Source: Desulfobulbus sp. (GTDB lineage Bacteria > Desulfobacterota > Desulfobulbia > Desulfobulbales > Desulfobulbaceae). From it: a DNA stretch of 7,305 nt. The position numbers and the translations under genes were made by a program. Below are positions 5,366 to 7,305 of this stretch, in pieces (the stretch's first letter is position 1; each line of letters opens with the position of its first letter). Location of the stretch: positions 1 through 7,305 of the forward strand of contig JAQUEZ010000290.1 of the NCBI GenBank assembly GCA_028684915.1, written 5' to 3'. Below the pieces are notes generated by a model. It was not told the origin of the DNA, made no database searches, and worked only from the letters and a program-made list of their open reading frames with translations.

Positions 5366-5394
5366 ATTTTAGTAGATGGTGTATTTTTTCTAAA
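5366..5394 (-). promoter_or_regulatory. Predicted promoter of cas5c-cas8c-cas7 operon
   Basis: The minus strand has a -35 element TTTAGA (5394-5389), a 17-base spacer, and a -10 element TAAAAT (5371-5366), with A/T-rich sequence upstream that could act as an UP element. It begins 5 bases after the cas3 stop and reads toward cas5c, with a predicted start near 5359 and a leader of about 250 bases. The spacing is ideal and each hexamer differs little from the sigma70 consensus. The promoter would serve cas5c, cas8c, cas7 and possibly rhuM-fic, cas4 and cas1. It coincides with the guide match described next. Confidence 0.6.
5371..5390 (+). promoter_or_regulatory. Predicted Cascade target site matched by the crRNA-like guide
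   Basis: The plus strand reads AGTAGATGGTGTATTTTTTC, against the guide AGTAGCTGGTGCAATTTGTC. Mismatches fall at positions 6, 12, 14 and 18. Bases 6, 12 and 18 are flipped out and unread in type I Cascade, so 16 of the 17 read positions match. The three bases on the PAM side (5368-5370) are TTT, close to the usual type I-C TTC. Cascade bound here would cover the -10 and -35 elements. Pairing stops being good beyond position 20, which fits binding without Cas3 cleavage. Confidence 0.7.
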
Positions 5395-5399
5395 ATTTT

Positions 5400-7305
5400 T
5401 TATCTGCAAAAAAACTCAGGATCCCAAAGCTCGGCCATATCTTCTCGAAATCCCAAGCGTGCATCGTAGGCGGCGGCATTCAACATGATCGGGAAAACAT
5501 CACGAACCATCTCAATCACCCCTTTTTGTTGCAAGCGAAACAGCACGTTGCTCCGCACCACCACCGCATAGCGTTGCAGTTTTCGCCCTATCGCCTGGGG
5601 AAACTGCGCGTGTCGCAATTGCTCAACCAATCGTTGCACCTCGTCTTTGTCTTCGGGGAGCCCCGGCATAATCACGCCAACACCCTCGTCTTCAATGAGG
5701 CGGAAATCCTTGGCCATCTCCTGAAACGGCACGATCAGTTCTGAATGCAGGCTGGGATTCGTTCGCTTGACAATGTCTTTTGCATCCAAACTTTCCACGT
5801 CGTACAGCAATTCGAAATAACGTTGCATCGGAACGAGTTCCAAGCAGTCACCCGAGGGAAATAATCGCAGAGTTTCCTGGGCACGCGAGATGCGACGCCG
5901 TAACCAAGGCATGGCGGGCAGTTCTTCCGGTTCATACACATACACCAGACCAAAATCCGACAGCCCTTCACGATTGCACCGCCCGGCTGCCTGGGCAATG
6001 GAATCGAGGCCTGCCATGGCCCGGTAAACAACCGGGAAGTCGAGATCGACACCGGCCTCAACCAAGGAGGTAGAGACCACCCGGCACGGCAACCCATCCG
6101 CAAGCCGCTGCCTGATGACACCAAGTACACGCAACCTATGCACCGGGTACATGTTCGTTGACAGGTGGAATGTGCCCTCGGTTTCTCTCATAATTGCAAC
6201 TGCCTGTTGCGCCTGTTTTTTTGTCGAGACAACGCAAAGCACCTGGGGGGGGCCGTCGAGCTGCCGAGCAAGTTCATCGTTGCTCAAATTGCCGATAAGT
6301 TCGACACGAACCCTTTTGAGCTCCGCAAACAATTGATTAGGATCATCAACAATCTCTTTGGTCTCTGGGAGTTGTAAACGCTTCAGGTTCGTATCATCCA
6401 ACGCTGGCTGAGTGGCGGTGCATAACACGACCGTGCACCGGTAATGAGCGACCAATTCGCGCAACGCGAGGAGGCAAGGTTGAAGAAATTCGGTAGGAAT
6501 CGCCTGGGCCTCGTCAAGGACGATCACGCTCCCGGCGATATTGTGCAGTTTGCGACAACGTGACGGTTTATTGCTATATAATGACTCAAAAAATTGCACA
6601 TTAGTGGTCACCACCACCGGCGCGGCCCAGTTCTCGGTCGCAAGTCCCCGCCACTTGTTGTACATGACCGCATCGTCGTCCTCCCGAGCATGGTAATTGC
6701 AGTGGTGCTCAAGCACGTTGGCTCCACCAAGGGCCTGGCGGAACACTTCGGCGTTTTGCTCGATGATTGAAGTAAAGGGGATGGCATAAATTACCCGCGA
6801 AAGGCCGTGCGTTTCCGCATGCTCCAAGGCAAAGGCCAGCGAAGAAAGTGTTTTTCCGCCGCCAGTCGGTACAGTTAACGAGTAGAATCCTTGGGCTTCT
6901 CTCGCTTGCTCAATACACCGCGCCAAAACCCTCTGCCGCGCAGCGTTCACCTTTCCCAGTTCTGCCGATGCCTGTTTTTGAGAAATGAAGGACTGTAAAG
7001 AACTCCTCAGATTACCAAAATTATTCTGCTGTAATGCCCGCCGCAGTGCTGATTTGTCAGGGTTACAAAAGGCTTCGGTGTCGAGGAAATCGGCGTCCAC
7101 CAGACAGGAGAACAGCATGCGGGTAAAAAAAGCCAGATTGAACATGGACCATTCTCTTTCTAATTGAAAAGGAAAGAGTAATGGTTTGGCACCGCCGAGT
7201 TCCGGCAATATTTCGGTATTTGTAATTTCTTTGCGTAATCGATGGTGCAGCTGTCCTTCCTGAACACCGCCATCGGGCAATCCACCATGATGTCCACAGA
7301 TCACA
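5400..7305 (-). CDS. cas3: Cas3 nuclease-helicase, 5' end outside the window
   Basis: Cas3 is recruited by target-bound Cascade, nicks the displaced strand with its HD nuclease and degrades DNA as a 3'-5' helicase. About 635 residues are visible, starting within the HD domain at ICGHHGGLPDGG. A further HD-domain aspartate block, CLVDADFLDTE, lies near residues 67-77 of the visible part. The superfamily 2 helicase motifs follow in order: Walker A VPTGGGKT at 145-152, motif Ia region YAIPFTSIIEQNAEVF, DEAQ at 264-267, CTATQP (motif III) near 295-300, VSTSLVEAGVDLDFPVVYRA, and QAAGRCNREG (motif VI). The C-terminal domain appears complete, with TAA at 5402-5400. The frame stays open to the window edge, so the apparent first codon (GTG at 7304) is internal and the true start is upstream. 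Unlike the tight spacing of the other cas genes, 290 bases separate it from cas5c. Confidence 0.95.
   Translation of the reverse strand, partial: VICGHHGGLPDGGVQEGQLHHRLRKEITNTEILPELGGAKPLLFPFQLEREWSMFNLAFFTRMLFSCLVDADFLDTEAFCNPDKSALRRALQQNNFGNLRSSLQSFISQKQASAELGKVNAARQRVLARCIEQAREAQGFYSLTVPTGGGKTLSSLAFALEHAETHGLSRVIYAIPFTSIIEQNAEVFRQALGGANVLEHHCNYHAREDDDAVMYNKWRGLATENWAAPVVVTTNVQFFESLYSNKPSRCRKLHNIAGSVIVLDEAQAIPTEFLQPCLLALRELVAHYRCTVVLCTATQPALDDTNLKRLQLPETKEIVDDPNQLFAELKRVRVELIGNLSNDELARQLDGPPQVLCVVSTKKQAQQAVAIMRETEGTFHLSTNMYPVHRLRVLGVIRQRLADGLPCRVVSTSLVEAGVDLDFPVVYRAMAGLDSIAQAAGRCNREGLSDFGLVYVYEPEELPAMPWLRRRISRAQETLRLFPSGDCLELVPMQRYFELLYDVESLDAKDIVKRTNPSLHSELIVPFQEMAKDFRLIEDEGVGVIMPGLPEDKDEVQRLVEQLRHAQFPQAIGRKLQRYAVVVRSNVLFRLQQKGVIEMVRDVFPIMLNAAAYDARLGFREDMAELWDPEFFCR

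Larger units (their letters stand above)
5110..5399. other. cas3-cas5c intergenic regulatory region
   Basis: This 290-base stretch contains, in minus-strand order, an A/T-rich promoter (5394-5366), a leader with no convincing gene, a solitary type I-C pseudo-repeat (5227-5196), a spacer-like segment, a perfect stem-loop (5166-5138) and the cas5c ribosome binding site. The space between cas3 and cas5c in type I-C operons is normally short, so its length and content point to a dedicated control region. Confidence 0.75.

Overview
The window carries most of a type I-C CRISPR-Cas locus read entirely from the minus strand. In transcription order, from high to low coordinates, it holds cas3 (5' end outside the window), a 290-base non-coding gap, cas5c, cas8c with an internal cas11c start, cas7c, an extra RhuM-Fic gene, cas4, and the first 25 codons of cas1. 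The proteins look bacterial and of proteobacterial type, but the sequence does not fix the species. Base composition is uneven. cas3 to cas7 is moderate in GC, while cas4 and the C-terminal part of rhuM-fic are clearly GC-rich.

Interference module: Cas5c (crRNA processing and handle binding), Cas8c (large subunit), Cas11c (small subunit from an internal start) and Cas7c (backbone) would form Cascade, and Cas3 is the recruited nuclease-helicase. cas5c and cas8c overlap by ATGA, and cas8c and cas7c are 2 bases apart. Adaptation module: cas4 and cas1 also overlap by ATGA. cas2 and the main CRISPR array would lie beyond position 1.

The most interesting region is the gap between cas3 and cas5c (5110-5399). 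It holds a single degenerate type I-C repeat (5196-5227, minus) that keeps its stem and a GATTGAAA-like handle. The next bases read like a spacer (from 5195 downwards) and run into a perfect 14-bp stem-loop (5138-5166). The first 20 bases of this pseudo-spacer match plus-strand positions 5371-5390 at 16 of 20, and the mismatches include positions 6, 12 and 18, the bases that Cascade flips out. The matched site lies between and over the -35 and -10 elements of a good predicted sigma70-type promoter (5366-5394, minus) reading toward cas5c, and is flanked by TTT on the PAM side. This has the layout of a crRNA-like regulator (CreR or CreA type) by which Cascade would repress its own operon promoter. 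I infer this from sequence alone.

The second unusual element is the RhuM-Fic gene inserted between cas7c and cas4. Its stop overlaps the cas4 start by 8 bases, so the two are probably translationally coupled. Its Fic active site is intact and Doc-like, and no classical inhibitory motif is visible. If the guide does repress this promoter, the putative Fic toxin would be under Cascade control as well, which suggests a guarded or self-monitoring operon.
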